A DNA stretch of 40,059 bases from Mycolicibacter icosiumassiliensis (GCF_900078685.2 NZ_LT546166.1:3604962-3645020), one strand, 5' to 3'; positions 1 through 8,674 are shown, counted from the stretch's first letter. Translations and numbers: made by a program. The notes: generated from the sequence alone by a model not told the origin.

Positions 1-138
1 GGCAAGGTCGCCGAGTGCGACTGGATCGTCGAGGCGGCGGTCGAGCGGCTGGACATCAAGCAGGCGCTTTATGCCCGGCTGGAGGAATTGACGCGTCCTG
101 GCGCGGCGGTGTCGTCCAACACCTCGACCATTCCGCTC
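1..138 (+). pseudogene. 3-hydroxyacyl-CoA dehydrogenase fragment (NAD-binding domain), cut at both ends
   Basis: The frame starting at base 1 reads as part of the NAD-binding domain of a 3-hydroxyacyl-CoA dehydrogenase (FadB/HADH family, beta-oxidation). The stretch DWIVEAAVERLDIKQALY followed by VSSNTSTIPL is the family signature after the Rossmann beta-alpha-beta unit; the SNTS segment carries the conserved active-site Ser and Asn. The 5' part lies outside the window. After TIPL, where the family continues into the GxHFFNP catalytic region, homology stops near base 138 and the sequence becomes the antisense of an IclR regulator. The frame stays open to 534, but that continuation is antisense to the regulator and not dehydrogenase. 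The gene is therefore a 3'-truncated remnant or a mis-joined piece. Confidence 0.75.
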
Positions 139-447
139 GGCCATCTGCTCGATCAGGTGTGCGCCCTCGGTCGACAGCGGCCACAGCCGCCGTACCGTCT
201 CGGCGACGCCGATCAGCCCGGGCCCCAGGGTGTACTTGCGATCGGCCCGGCGCGCTGCCCATCCCGCCTGCTCCAATGCCAGCAGGATCGATGTCACGGT
301 GGCGCGGTTCAGCTCCAACCGCGACGCAATCTGAGCGACCGAACTGGGCTGAGCCTGGGCGGCCAACAATCCCACAATGGCGACCACCCGATCCGTGGGC
401 GGCGAGCCCAGTCGCTTCTCGTCATCTCGCTCGGTGGGCCCGCCCAT
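139..447 (-). pseudogene. IclR-family transcriptional regulator, N-terminal HTH part only
   Basis: On the minus strand an ATG at 447 has a strong Shine-Dalgarno (AAGGAGG, 5 nt upstream). It reads MGGPTERDDEKRLGSPPTDR, then a winged-HTH: VVAIVGLLAAQ, PSSVAQIASRLELNRATV, TSILLALEQAGWAAR and RKYTLGPGLIGV. This matches the IclR N-terminal DNA-binding domain (about residues 18-80) and the start of the linker helix. Recognisable homology ends around LIEQMAERNG near base 139, so the roughly 170-residue effector-binding domain is missing. The frame remains open to the window start but there runs antisense through the dehydrogenase fragment. As shown the protein would lack its ligand domain. Family identification is fairly sure; the truncation may be genuine or an assembly error. 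Confidence 0.7.
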
Positions 448-558
448 CGCCCTCCTTGTGTCTGGCCATGCAGAAGATCACCGATGGTACGGGCGCGGGC
501 GCCGACCCTTGTGCTCGCGTCCACCCAGCGGTAGCGTCCCGTCTCATCGTACTTTCAG

Positions 559-587
559 TTGTCATTCATATGACAAATAGTTGTCAT
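559..587. promoter_or_regulatory. Three alternating TTGTCAT half-sites upstream of the secreted-protein gene
   Basis: TTGTCAT (559-565), ATGACAA (570-576) and TTGTCAT (581-587) are each separated by 4 bp. They form two overlapping perfect 7-4-7 inverted repeats whose half-sites repeat every 11 bp, one helical turn. The array lies 22 bp upstream of the ATG at 609 and just after a TANNNT-type hexamer, TACTTT (550-555). This is the expected layout of an operator for cooperative binding of dimers. The regulator is unknown; the neighbouring IclR gene is one candidate. Confidence 0.6.
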
Positions 588-608
588 ATCTGACCGCAGA
601 GGAGCCCC

Positions 609-2567
609 ATGGCCACCGGACGTACTGAAAGAGCAAGCCGCGCCGTGGCTACGGCCGGACTGGCGACGGCCGTGGTGGCCGGCACCGCAGCGATCACGCT
701 CCAACCGGCCCCGCTGGCGCACCCGATACCCGTGACGTTGACGTCGGTGTCGGCGGGCGTACAACAGGCGATCGACAGCCTGTTGGCCGTGATGCAACAG
801 GCCGCGGCCAACGACGCGGCCCTGCCGTTTGCGACACCGGACGGCGTCGCCATGCTGATGACGGGTCTGCAGAATACGAACTACGAATTGCTTATGGCCG
901 GAATCTCAAGGGTCACAGAGCTTTTCGACGGCTGGTTTTTTCAATCGCCCGAAGTGATGGCCGGCGACGCCGCCAATCCTCGGCAATACTTCCAATTCTT
1001 CACCCCGGACATCTACTACCACGCGACCGCCGGCCTGGCCCCGGGCGCGACCTACGAACTCACCGGCACACTCGGCGGCGGCACCGAAGCCTTCGCGATC
1101 GCCACCGAACAGATCACCGGATCGCAGGCCGTCAGCAAGGAGAGCCTGGAGCTCGGCTCGAACCTGGTGGTCAACCCCGACGGCACGTTCACCGTCTACA
1201 TCGGCCCCACCGCACCCAGCGGCGCAGTCAACTTCATCGACGACGACAGCGCCACCATCCAGGGGGCCGCGTCCCTGCTGGTCCGCGACGTGCTCGGCGA
1301 CTGGGGGAAGGGCGCCAGCAACATCAGCATCCACTGCGTGTCCGATTGCCCACCGTTCTTCGCCATCCCCCAGGGCGGGTTGTTTCCCAGCGACGATACG
1401 ACCGCACCAACGAAGATCACCTCGATCGACGATGCACTGACCACGCTGTTCAGCGCCTTCGCCAAGATCGCCGGGCCGTTCAACACCCAGAACATGGGGC
1501 TCGCCCAGATCGCGGGCATCGAGCAACCCGCCAACACCATGAGCCCGCTGGCCACCGAGACGAGCCTGTTCCCCACCGGGCTGCCGAGCGCGGACGTCTC
1601 CGCCGGGAATTTCGACCTGGCGCCCGGCGAGGCGCTGATCGTAAAAGTTCCCGAGGTGGACGCCGCCTACAACGGCATCGAGCTGATGAACGTCTACGGC
1701 GCGGCGCTCCCCTTCACCTTGTCGCAGACCACCCTCAACAACACCACGGCGTTCCACGCCGCCGACGGCTACACCTATTACGTGGTCAGCGCAACCAACC
1801 CCGGCGTGGCGAACTGGTTGGACACCGGCGGCGTGGCCAACGGCGAAATCTTCGCCCGATTCGAAAACCTCGCCGCCGGAACGGATCCGACCGGCATGAC
1901 GGTGACGACTCAGGTGGTGCCGGTTGCCGATGTGGCCCAGTACCTGCCCGACGACACCCCAACCGTCAGCGCGGCGCAATACGCCGCCGACATGACCCAG
2001 CGGGTGCTGACCTACGACTACGCCCTGGACGCCTCCCGGATGCAGGCACAACCCGCCTGGTTGATCCAGGAACTGCTGTTCTCCGGACTCAAGGGGCTCG
2101 TCGGTAGTGACAATTTTGCGGCGGTCTTCGGCGAGGAACCGGTCACCCCGCTGGCGATGCGGTTCACCGACGCGCTGAGCCCGAATTGGGATGCCGTGTG
2201 GCACGGGATTACCACCGATCCCTTTGGCAGCCTGACCGCGGTGGCCAACAACCTGCCACTGCTGTGGAGCGATATCAGCCTGCCGTTCGAGCTCGCCGCA
2301 GCGCAATCCGTGCTGTCGCTGCTGCTGCCCGGGGCATCGGGATCACTGCTCAACGACGCGCTGTTCGACCCGAACAGCGGCATTATCGCCGGGCTGCTCA
2401 ACGCCCGCGACGACCTGGCCAGCACGGTCCTGACCGCCAACAACGCCTGGCCGACTGAGGTAGGCGATCAGGCCGCCCAGCAGTGGGCGAACATGGACGA
2501 GTTGATCCAACAGGCCCCCACCATGGATCTGAGCTCGTGGTTCTCGACGCTGTTCCACGCCGGCTAA
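609..2567 (+). CDS. Secreted protein with DUF1214-like region, 652 aa
   Basis: The ATG at 609 follows GAGGAG at a good distance. The N terminus has basic residues (RTERASR), then a hydrophobic stretch AVATAGLATAVVAGTAAITL, consistent with a Sec signal peptide (cleavage about residue 35-40). The middle contains a segment (about residues 335-430) with DLAPGEALIVKVPEVDA, an aromatic/Asn-rich strand and PGVANWLDTGG. This resembles the DUF1214 C-terminal region of mycobacterial DUF1254/DUF1214-type proteins, where PGVxNWLDTxG recurs. The C-terminal third is Ala/Leu-rich and helical (LLPGASGSLLNDALFDP). There are no catalytic residues I can name. It is convergent with the deaminase gene 15 bp downstream. 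The function is unknown; export and the DUF1214-like resemblance are inferences from sequence. Confidence 0.8.
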   Translation: MATGRTERASRAVATAGLATAVVAGTAAITLQPAPLAHPIPVTLTSVSAGVQQAIDSLLAVMQQAAANDAALPFATPDGVAMLMTGLQNTNYELLMAGISRVTELFDGWFFQSPEVMAGDAANPRQYFQFFTPDIYYHATAGLAPGATYELTGTLGGGTEAFAIATEQITGSQAVSKESLELGSNLVVNPDGTFTVYIGPTAPSGAVNFIDDDSATIQGAASLLVRDVLGDWGKGASNISIHCVSDCPPFFAIPQGGLFPSDDTTAPTKITSIDDALTTLFSAFAKIAGPFNTQNMGLAQIAGIEQPANTMSPLATETSLFPTGLPSADVSAGNFDLAPGEALIVKVPEVDAAYNGIELMNVYGAALPFTLSQTTLNNTTAFHAADGYTYYVVSATNPGVANWLDTGGVANGEIFARFENLAAGTDPTGMTVTTQVVPVADVAQYLPDDTPTVSAAQYAADMTQRVLTYDYALDASRMQAQPAWLIQELLFSGLKGLVGSDNFAAVFGEEPVTPLAMRFTDALSPNWDAVWHGITTDPFGSLTAVANNLPLLWSDISLPFELAAAQSVLSLLLPGASGSLLNDALFDPNSGIIAGLLNARDDLASTVLTANNAWPTEVGDQAAQQWANMDELIQQAPTMDLSSWFSTLFHAG

Positions 2568-2582
2568 GGCGCGAACCGGCCG

Positions 2583-3065
2583 CTACTGGACGCGGCGCTT
2601 GCCGCCGTTTCGATCCCGCCACAGCCGGTAGACCTCAATGGCGTCGTCGCGGGACTCGTGTCGCATGGGCAACCGCCGCCGATTCCAGGGTTTCGCAAAC
2701 TCGTCGTAGAACGTGTTGAGCTCGAAGTACTTTCGGTCGTCGACGTAATACGGTTCGTAGGCGTCGCGGGTGGTCAGGAAGACGACCTCATCCGGCGAGC
2801 AGTAGTACAGCGCACCCAGACACATCGGGCAGGGCAGCGCCAGAATATAGATGGTGGCCCCGGTCAGATGTTCGGTGCCCAAGGCTGTGCAGGCCTGCCG
2901 AATGGCGAGGATCTCCGCGTGCGCGGTGGGGTCGTTGGTCTGGGCGACCCGGTTCGGGCTCTCGGCCACAATCGCACCGTCCATGACGATGGCAGTGGCG
3001 AAGGGCCGTCCACCCTCCTCGACATTGCGGCGCGCAAGATCAATGGTGTGCTGTGCGTAGTCCAT
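2583..3065 (-). CDS. Guanine deaminase-like nucleoside/nucleobase deaminase, 160 aa
   Basis: Zinc-dependent cytidine-deaminase-fold protein. The ATG at 3065 is preceded by GAGGAG, and the 160-aa length is typical for the family. NDPTAHAEILAIRQAC supplies the zinc-ligand His and catalytic Glu, and PCPMCLGALYYC supplies the PCxxC cysteines. The N-terminal GGRPFATAIVMDGAIVAE and the C-terminal tail resemble Bacillus-type guanine deaminase (guanine to xanthine) more than TadA or cytidine deaminase, since the spacing and the MCLGAxY segment match GuaD-type enzymes. The substrate is nonetheless inferred. The gene diverges from the FAD-linked oxidase; the 99-bp gap between them carries a perfect palindrome (3091-3105). 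Deaminase membership is very likely, guanine specificity likely. Confidence 0.87.
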   Translation of the reverse strand: MDYAQHTIDLARRNVEEGGRPFATAIVMDGAIVAESPNRVAQTNDPTAHAEILAIRQACTALGTEHLTGATIYILALPCPMCLGALYYCSPDEVVFLTTRDAYEPYYVDDRKYFELNTFYDEFAKPWNRRRLPMRHESRDDAIEVYRLWRDRNGGKRRVQ

Positions 3066-3090
3066 GGCGGCTCCTCGTCTCACAACTCGA

Positions 3091-3105
3091 CGGTGCTCAG
3101 CACCG
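3091..3105. promoter_or_regulatory. 15-bp perfect palindrome between divergent deaminase and oxidase genes
   Basis: CGGTGCT-C-AGCACCG (7-1-7) lies 26 bp upstream of the deaminase ATG, followed by the AT-rich stretch ATAAAAACTAAC. The position between two divergent starts suggests an operator or part of the deaminase promoter. No regulator is assigned. Confidence 0.45.
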
Positions 3106-3164
3106 ATAAAAACTAACAGTGCCCGGGAAATCCGGTCAACGGCCGATTCGCTCCACCTCCTAGG

Positions 3165-4541
3165 ATGACCTGCGTGAACGCCGACACGCTGAGCCAGCTC
3201 ATAGCCGATCTCCCCGAGGGCATGGTGGTCACCGATCCGACGATCACCGCGGGCTACCGGCAAGACAACGCCCTGGACCCGTTGGCGGGCCAGCCCCTGG
3301 CGGTGGTGCGCCCGCTGCACACCGAAGAAGTGCAGACCGTCATGCGCTGGGCCAGCACCCATCGGGTACCGGTGGTGACTCGCGGCGCGGGCACCGGCCT
3401 GTCCGGCGGAGCCACCGCGATCGACGGCGGAATCGTGCTGTGCACCGAGAAGATGCGCGAGATCACCGTTGATCCGGTCACCCGCACCGCGGTGTGCCAG
3501 CCGGGCCTGTTCAACGCCGAGGTGAAGAAGGCGGTCGCCGAGCACGGACTCTGGTACCCACCGGACCCGTCGTCGTTCGAGATCTGCAGCATCGGCGGGA
3601 ACATCGCCACCAACGCCGGCGGCCTGTGCTGTGTCAAGTACGGCGTCACCACCGACTATGTGCTGGGCCTGCAGGTGGTGCTGGCCGACGGCACCGCGGT
3701 GCGCCTGGGCGGCCCGCGACTCAAAGACGTCGCGGGGCTCTCGCTGACCAAATTATTCGTCGGCAGCGAAGGCACCCTCGGGGTGGTCACCGAGGTGATC
3801 CTGCGACTGTTACCGGCTCAGCCGAAATCGGCTGTGGTGGTAGCCACTTTCGATTCGGTGACCGCCGCGGCCGAGGCGGTGCTCGACGTGTCCGGGCGAC
3901 TGCGTCCCTCAATGCTGGAGTTCATGGACGCCGCGGCGATCAACGCCGTCGAGGACCAACTGCGCATGGGTCTGGACCGCGAGGCCGCGGCCATGCTGGT
4001 GGCGGCCTCCGACGAGCGCGGCCACGCGGGCGCCGAGGATGTCGAGCTGATGGCCCGGGTGTTCACCGAGCACCACGCCAAGGAGGTGTTCTCCACCGAC
4101 GACCCGGTCGAGGCCGAGGGCTTTGTCGCGGCACGGCGATTCTGCATCCCGGCGGTCGAGGCGAAGGGGCCGTTATTGCTTGAAGACGTCGGGGTGCCGG
4201 TGCCGCGGCTGGCGGAGCTGATCACCGGAATCGAGAAGATCGCCGCCGAGCGCCAACTGTTGATCTCGGTGATCGCGCACGCCGGCGACGGCAATACGCA
4301 CCCGCTGATCGTGCACGACCCGAGTGACCCCGACCATGTGCGGCGCGCCGAGCTCGCCTACGGCCAGATCATGGATCTGGCCCTGGCGCTGGGCGGCACC
4401 ATCACCGGCGAGCACGGGGTGGGGCGGTTGAAGCGGCCGTGGCTGGCCGACCAGCTGGGACCCGACGTGATGGCATTGAACCAGCGGGTCAAGGCCGCAC
4501 TCGACCCGCTGAACATCCTGAACCCGGGTTCGGGGATTTAG
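3165..4541 (+). CDS. FAD-linked oxidase, GlcD/D-lactate dehydrogenase type (Rv1257c-like), 458 aa
   Basis: Oxidises a 2-hydroxy acid (glycolate or D-lactate type) with FAD. The N-terminal PCMH FAD-binding domain (about residues 35-215) shows PVVTRGAGTGLSGGA, the flavin-binding loop SIGGNIATNAGGLCCVKYG, and FVGSEGTLGVVTEV. The C-terminal FAD-oxidase domain carries IAHAGDGNTHPLIVHD (metal/substrate His residues) and GEHGVGRLKRPWL. Length and motifs match GlcD/DLD proteins and the M. tuberculosis Rv1257c product by memory. The ATG at 3165 has little Shine-Dalgarno; a GTG at 3174 (AGGA 8 nt upstream) is an alternative start giving 455 aa. Its stop lies 1 bp from the convergent TetR gene. The exact substrate is not evident. 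Confidence 0.9.
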   Translation: MTCVNADTLSQLIADLPEGMVVTDPTITAGYRQDNALDPLAGQPLAVVRPLHTEEVQTVMRWASTHRVPVVTRGAGTGLSGGATAIDGGIVLCTEKMREITVDPVTRTAVCQPGLFNAEVKKAVAEHGLWYPPDPSSFEICSIGGNIATNAGGLCCVKYGVTTDYVLGLQVVLADGTAVRLGGPRLKDVAGLSLTKLFVGSEGTLGVVTEVILRLLPAQPKSAVVVATFDSVTAAAEAVLDVSGRLRPSMLEFMDAAAINAVEDQLRMGLDREAAAMLVAASDERGHAGAEDVELMARVFTEHHAKEVFSTDDPVEAEGFVAARRFCIPAVEAKGPLLLEDVGVPVPRLAELITGIEKIAAERQLLISVIAHAGDGNTHPLIVHDPSDPDHVRRAELAYGQIMDLALALGGTITGEHGVGRLKRPWLADQLGPDVMALNQRVKAALDPLNILNPGSGI

Positions 4542-4542
4542 C

Positions 4543-5361
4543 TCACATTGCCACGGCAGCAAGGAAATTGGCGGTCAAGTGTTCGCAGATGCTGTCGACG
4601 TCGGGCAGCATGAAATCGAGAGCGTCGGGGAATGCCGGCCGCATGAGCATGTGAACGACCATCGGTCCGAGAAGTTGCTGGATCAGCACCAGCAGCGGCT
4701 GATCCTTGATGCGTCCGGCGCGGATCTCGCTCTCAAACCAGGCTCCGAGGGTGCCCAACATGCGTGGAGCCGCGTAGCGGGTCAGTGACTGCACCGTGGG
4801 ACTTGCCGGCCGCGAGTACACCTCCGCCAGCATCGCGGGAGCCACACGCGGTTCCCGGCTCAACACGTCCGCGATCGTGCGGTAAATGCCGTGCACCGTG
4901 GTACGGAGATCGTCCGGCACGGCGGCGAGATAGTCTTCGATGTCGCGGATGGGACTGTATTGATCGAATACTGCGCGTAGCAGTTCGTCGCGTCCGCCGA
5001 AAACGGCGTGCAAGCTGAACACCGAACAGTCGGCACGTTCGGCAATGATGTCCAGGGTGGTTGCAGCCAAGCCGTTTTCGCTGATCAACTCGGCGGCCGC
5101 GGTGAGCGCTCGTACCCGTACCGGGGGCCGGCCGCCGGGGTCGATACCGGCGGCGCGGACCGCAGCGTCGAGAACCCTGCGGGATCCGCCCAGTCTGCGG
5201 AGCAGTGTGCTACGGGACATCTGGGCTTCGGCAGCGATCGCGCTGACCGGGACTTCGACGATGTCGCGTTTGAGTGTTTCGGCGGCGCGCACCGCGGCCT
5301 CGATCAACTCCGGCGCAACAGTCTCCACGGACTTGGTGGTCATGTCAGCTTGGCCGCTCAT
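4543..5361 (-). CDS. TetR-family regulator with two consecutive HTH segments, 272 aa
   Basis: Probable repressor of the mmpS-mmpL operon whose last gene it is. The ATG at 5361 overlaps the preceding stop (ATGA), which favours this start over a longer frame reaching 5511. Residues about 37-70 (VPVSAIAAEAQMSRSTLLRR then LGGSRRVLDAAV) look like one TetR-type HTH. Residues about 82-130 (RVRALTAAAELISENGLAAT then TLDIIAERADCSVFSLHAVF and GGRDELLRAVF) form a second, canonical TetR N-terminal domain. The remainder is an all-helical ligand domain ending in PAFPDALDFMLPD. A normal TetR is about 200 aa with one HTH, so the extra 75-80 N-terminal residues are unusual. The ligand is unknown. Confidence 0.82.
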   Translation of the reverse strand: MSGQADMTTKSVETVAPELIEAAVRAAETLKRDIVEVPVSAIAAEAQMSRSTLLRRLGGSRRVLDAAVRAAGIDPGGRPPVRVRALTAAAELISENGLAATTLDIIAERADCSVFSLHAVFGGRDELLRAVFDQYSPIRDIEDYLAAVPDDLRTTVHGIYRTIADVLSREPRVAPAMLAEVYSRPASPTVQSLTRYAAPRMLGTLGAWFESEIRAGRIKDQPLLVLIQQLLGPMVVHMLMRPAFPDALDFMLPDVDSICEHLTANFLAAVAM

Positions 5362-5798
5362 TTCAGCACGACGGCATCCGGTAGGCGCGATTTCAATCGC
5401 GCGACTCTGCGAAACTGTCCGAGCATGTTCAACGATCCCAGCATAGGAAAGCCCCCAATGAAGGTCCGGAATGAGGGGTGGCCGCCATGGACGTCGAGCT
5501 CGTGAAGGCAACCAACGATGTAGAACAAGCCCGCGGAGAAGATGGCAGCGGGTATCGCATACGCCAGTGGGGACCGGGCGTCAGCGACCAGTTCCTGCGC
5601 ATACTCGAATTCATCGTGCGTCAGTGGTTGACGCTTGCGCACTTTGGCCAGCACCGCTTTGTGGGCTCCGACTTTCTCGCCGACCGCAGCCGGAATCCGA
5701 TTCTCCAGCCGCCGGACGTAAACGAAGGCGCACCCGGCGAAAACCATTGCCATCACCGCGGCTAAAGCCGTGAGAGCACCCCAGAAGCCGACAATCAC
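5358..5798 (-). CDS. Small two-TM membrane protein in the mmpS-mmpL operon, 146 aa
   Basis: The start is a GTG at 5798, overlapping the mmpL stop (GTGA) and preceded by GGGGGAGGGG. The protein begins with a membrane helix (GFWGALTALAAVMAMVFAGC, about residues 4-24). A cytoplasmic-looking basic, charged segment follows (RRLENRIPAAVGEKVGAHKA, then KVRKRQPLTHDEFEYAQELV), then a second hydrophobic segment (AYAIPAAIFSAGLFYIVGCL). The C terminus is basic (QFRRVARLKSRLP). I do not recognise a named family. Its position between an RND exporter and its regulator, with overlaps on both sides, suggests an accessory or assembly role for the MmpL complex. That is inference only. Confidence 0.78.
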   Translation of the reverse strand: MIVGFWGALTALAAVMAMVFAGCAFVYVRRLENRIPAAVGEKVGAHKAVLAKVRKRQPLTHDEFEYAQELVADARSPLAYAIPAAIFSAGLFYIVGCLHELDVHGGHPSFRTFIGGFPMLGSLNMLGQFRRVARLKSRLPDAVVLK

Positions 5799-8674
5799 CG
5801 TTCCCCTCCCCCGTCCTCCCAGAGCAATAACTGGCGCACCGCAGCACGGGATCCGTAGGGCTGCAGCATCTGACTGGCGGGGCGGGGGCGCACCCTCAAC
5901 GGCCACCAGAACCAGCGGCCCAGCAGTGCTGCGATCGAGGGGGTCATGAACGAGCGCACGATCAGCGTGTCGAACAACAGCCCGAGGGCGATCGTGGTGC
6001 CGATCTGGCCCAGGACTCGCAACTCGGCGAACATAAACGACGCCATCGTGGCGGCGAACACCAAACCCGCCGAGGTCACTACCGAGCCGGAGCCGGCCAT
6101 CGCGCGGATGATGCCGGTTTTGATGCCGGCATGGAGTTCCTCCTTGAAGCGGGATATCAGCAGCAGGTTGTAGTCGGATCCCACAGCCAGCAGCAGAATG
6201 ACCGCCAGTGCCAACACGATCCAGTACAACTGGATGCCGAAGATGTACTGCCAGATCAATACCGAGAGCCCGAAAGACGCACCCAAAGACAACGCGACGG
6301 TGCCGACGATGACCAGTGCGGCGATGACGCTGCCGGTGATGAACATCATCACCAGCAGAATCAGGCTCAGCGCGGCGACGCCGGCAATCATCAGGTCATA
6401 TTTGGCGCCCTCGGCGATGTCCTTATAGGTGGCCGCGGTGCCGGCGAGGTAGATCTTGGATCCCGCGAGTGGGGTTCCCTTGACCGCATCCCGCGCGGCA
6501 TGGCGGATCGCGTCGATATGCGCAATGCCTTCCGGTGTTGCCGGATCACCCTCGTGGGTGATGATCATCCGTGCCGCCTTGCCGTCGGGCGACATAAACA
6601 TCTTCACCCCCCGTAAGAATTCCGGGTTGGTGAAGACCTCCGGCGGCAGATAGAACGAGTCATCGGTCTTGGCCTCGTCGAACGCCTTGCCCATGGCCGT
6701 TGCGTTGTCCAGTCCGGCCGCGGCCTGGTCGTTCAATCCGGAACTGGTCGCGTGGTTCGACAGGCTCAGGTCGCGGTTCTTTTCCTGGCTGGCGATCTGG
6801 GGAGGGATCAGCGCGAGCAGCTTGGGTTGCAGCGCATCGAGTTTGGCGATGCTGCCCGCGACGTCGTCAAGTTGCGAGGTGAGCACGTCGATTCCGTCGA
6901 GCGCGTCGAGCACCGAACGGATCGCCGCGCACGCCGGGATATCGAAACAGTGCGGTTCCCAGTAGAAGTAGCTGCGCAGCGGGCGGATGAAGTCGTCGAA
7001 ATTGGCGATTTTATTCCGCAGATCCGTCGCGGTAGCCACCGTCTCGGCAAATGCCTTCGCCTGCTCATCGGTGATGGCACCGGATTGCTGTTGCAGTAAG
7101 TACTGTTGGCGCAGGATGTCGATCGAATTGTTGATCACCTCAACCTGTTTGAGCATGGTGGCGGCTTGCGACTCCTGGAAGGGCAGGTTGAGGATCTGGG
7201 TCGCACTGCCGGCGCTGATCTGGAATGGGATCGACGTGTGATCCAGCGGCGTACCCAGCGGCCGGGTGATCGATTGGACCTGCGCGATGCCGTCGGTATG
7301 GAAGATCGCCTTTGCGACGCGTTCGAGCAGGATCATGTTCGTCGGGTTGCGCATGTCGTGGTCGGCTTCGATCATCAGCAGCTCGGGGTTGAGCCTGGCC
7401 TGTGAAAAGTGCCGTTCGGCAGCGGCATAGCCGACATTGGCCGGAGCGTCAGCCGGCATGTAAGGGCGGGTGTCATAGCTGGTTTTGTATCCGGGCAAGG
7501 CGAGCAAGCCGATCAGCGCGACCGCGATCGTGGCCACCAGGATGGGTCCGGGCCAGCGCACCAGGGCGGTACCGACTCGCCGCCAACCCTGGGTGCTCAG
7601 CTCCCGCGCAGGCTCGAACAGGCCGAAGTGCCGGCCGACGGCGAGCATGGCGGGCGCCAACGTCAAGGCCGCGGCGACAGCGACTAGGACTCCGATACCT
7701 GCGGGAACACCGAGGGTCTGAAAATACGGAAGCCGAGCAAAGGTCAGGCAGAACACCGCACCGGCAATCGTCAGGCCCGAGCCCAGGATGATGTGTGCGG
7801 TGCCGTGATACATCGTGTTGAACGCCGTGACCCGGTCCTGGCCACCGTAGCGAGCCTCGTGGAACCGGCCGAGTAGGAAGATTGCGTAGTCGGTTCCGGC
7901 GGCAATCACCAGCAGTGTCAAAAGATTAGTCGAATACGTCGACAGTTTGATGATGCCGGCGTTAGCCAACACGGCGACAACCCCGCGCGAGGCAGTCAAC
8001 TCGATCATCACCATGAAGATCACCAGGACCGCCGTGGTAATTCGGCGGTACAGCCACAACAGCATCACCAGGATCACGCCGATCGTGATCAAGGTTGTCT
8101 TCCAGGTGCCGTGACTGCCGACCTCGAACTGGTCAGTGACCAGCGGTGCCGCGCCGGTGACATACGCCCGCACGCCCGGTGGCGCTGGCGTGTCCTTGAC
8201 GATGTCGCGCACCGCGTCGACCGACTCGTTGGCCAGCGATTCGCCCTGATTTCCAGCGAGATACACCTGCACCAATGCGGCCTTGCCGTCGGTGCTCTGG
8301 GAGCCGGCCGCGGTCAACGGATCTCCCCAGAAGTCCTGAACGTGTTCGACGTGCCGGGTGTCGCGGTTGAGCTTGGCGATCAAACCGTCGTAGTAGTGGT
8401 GCGCATCGGCGCCCAATGGCTGATCGCCCTCCAGCACGATCATCGCCGAACTGTCCGAACTGAACTCTTGGAAAACCGCGCCGATGTGTTTGGCGGCCTG
8501 CAGCGACGGCGCATCCTGCGGGCTCAGCGACGCGTTGTTGGCTTCGGCCACCTTCTCCAACTGCGGCACAAAGACGTTCGTCACCATGGCGACAGCGAGC
8601 CAGAAGAAGACGATCGCGGCGGAGTAGCTCCGCAGCAGGTCCGGGACCCGACGCCAGGACAGCTGCGGGCTCAT
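5795..8674 (-). CDS. MmpL-family RND transporter, 959 aa
   Basis: Inner-membrane RND exporter of mycobacterial (glyco)lipids, siderophores or drugs. The full-length frame (959 aa, usual size for MmpL) starts at an ATG at 8674 that overlaps the mmpS stop by 4 bp. TM1 is about residues 17-36, followed by the first periplasmic domain with FWGDPLTAAGSQSTDGKAAL typical of the MmpL4/MmpL5 group. A six-helix bundle contains AAGTDYAIFLLGRFHEARYG. After the second periplasmic domain (about residues 420-760, helical hairpin plus CFDIPACAAIRSVLDALDG) a second bundle contains GSDYNLLLISRFKEELHAG. The two (A/S/G)xDY motifs carry the Asp-Tyr proton-relay pairs. It is cotranscribed with mmpS, the two-TM gene and the TetR gene. 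The substrate is not deducible, but the divergent P450 suggests a modified metabolite. Confidence 0.95.
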   Translation of the reverse strand: MSPQLSWRRVPDLLRSYSAAIVFFWLAVAMVTNVFVPQLEKVAEANNASLSPQDAPSLQAAKHIGAVFQEFSSDSSAMIVLEGDQPLGADAHHYYDGLIAKLNRDTRHVEHVQDFWGDPLTAAGSQSTDGKAALVQVYLAGNQGESLANESVDAVRDIVKDTPAPPGVRAYVTGAAPLVTDQFEVGSHGTWKTTLITIGVILVMLLWLYRRITTAVLVIFMVMIELTASRGVVAVLANAGIIKLSTYSTNLLTLLVIAAGTDYAIFLLGRFHEARYGGQDRVTAFNTMYHGTAHIILGSGLTIAGAVFCLTFARLPYFQTLGVPAGIGVLVAVAAALTLAPAMLAVGRHFGLFEPARELSTQGWRRVGTALVRWPGPILVATIAVALIGLLALPGYKTSYDTRPYMPADAPANVGYAAAERHFSQARLNPELLMIEADHDMRNPTNMILLERVAKAIFHTDGIAQVQSITRPLGTPLDHTSIPFQISAGSATQILNLPFQESQAATMLKQVEVINNSIDILRQQYLLQQQSGAITDEQAKAFAETVATATDLRNKIANFDDFIRPLRSYFYWEPHCFDIPACAAIRSVLDALDGIDVLTSQLDDVAGSIAKLDALQPKLLALIPPQIASQEKNRDLSLSNHATSSGLNDQAAAGLDNATAMGKAFDEAKTDDSFYLPPEVFTNPEFLRGVKMFMSPDGKAARMIITHEGDPATPEGIAHIDAIRHAARDAVKGTPLAGSKIYLAGTAATYKDIAEGAKYDLMIAGVAALSLILLVMMFITGSVIAALVIVGTVALSLGASFGLSVLIWQYIFGIQLYWIVLALAVILLLAVGSDYNLLLISRFKEELHAGIKTGIIRAMAGSGSVVTSAGLVFAATMASFMFAELRVLGQIGTTIALGLLFDTLIVRSFMTPSIAALLGRWFWWPLRVRPRPASQMLQPYGSRAAVRQLLLWEDGGGER

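Noticed and set aside
906..2306. 466-codon open frame antisense to the secreted-protein gene
   Set aside because: Arg/Gly/Val-rich translation with no recognisable domain; a codon-bias shadow of the plus-strand gene, which has a signal peptide and ribosome-binding site.
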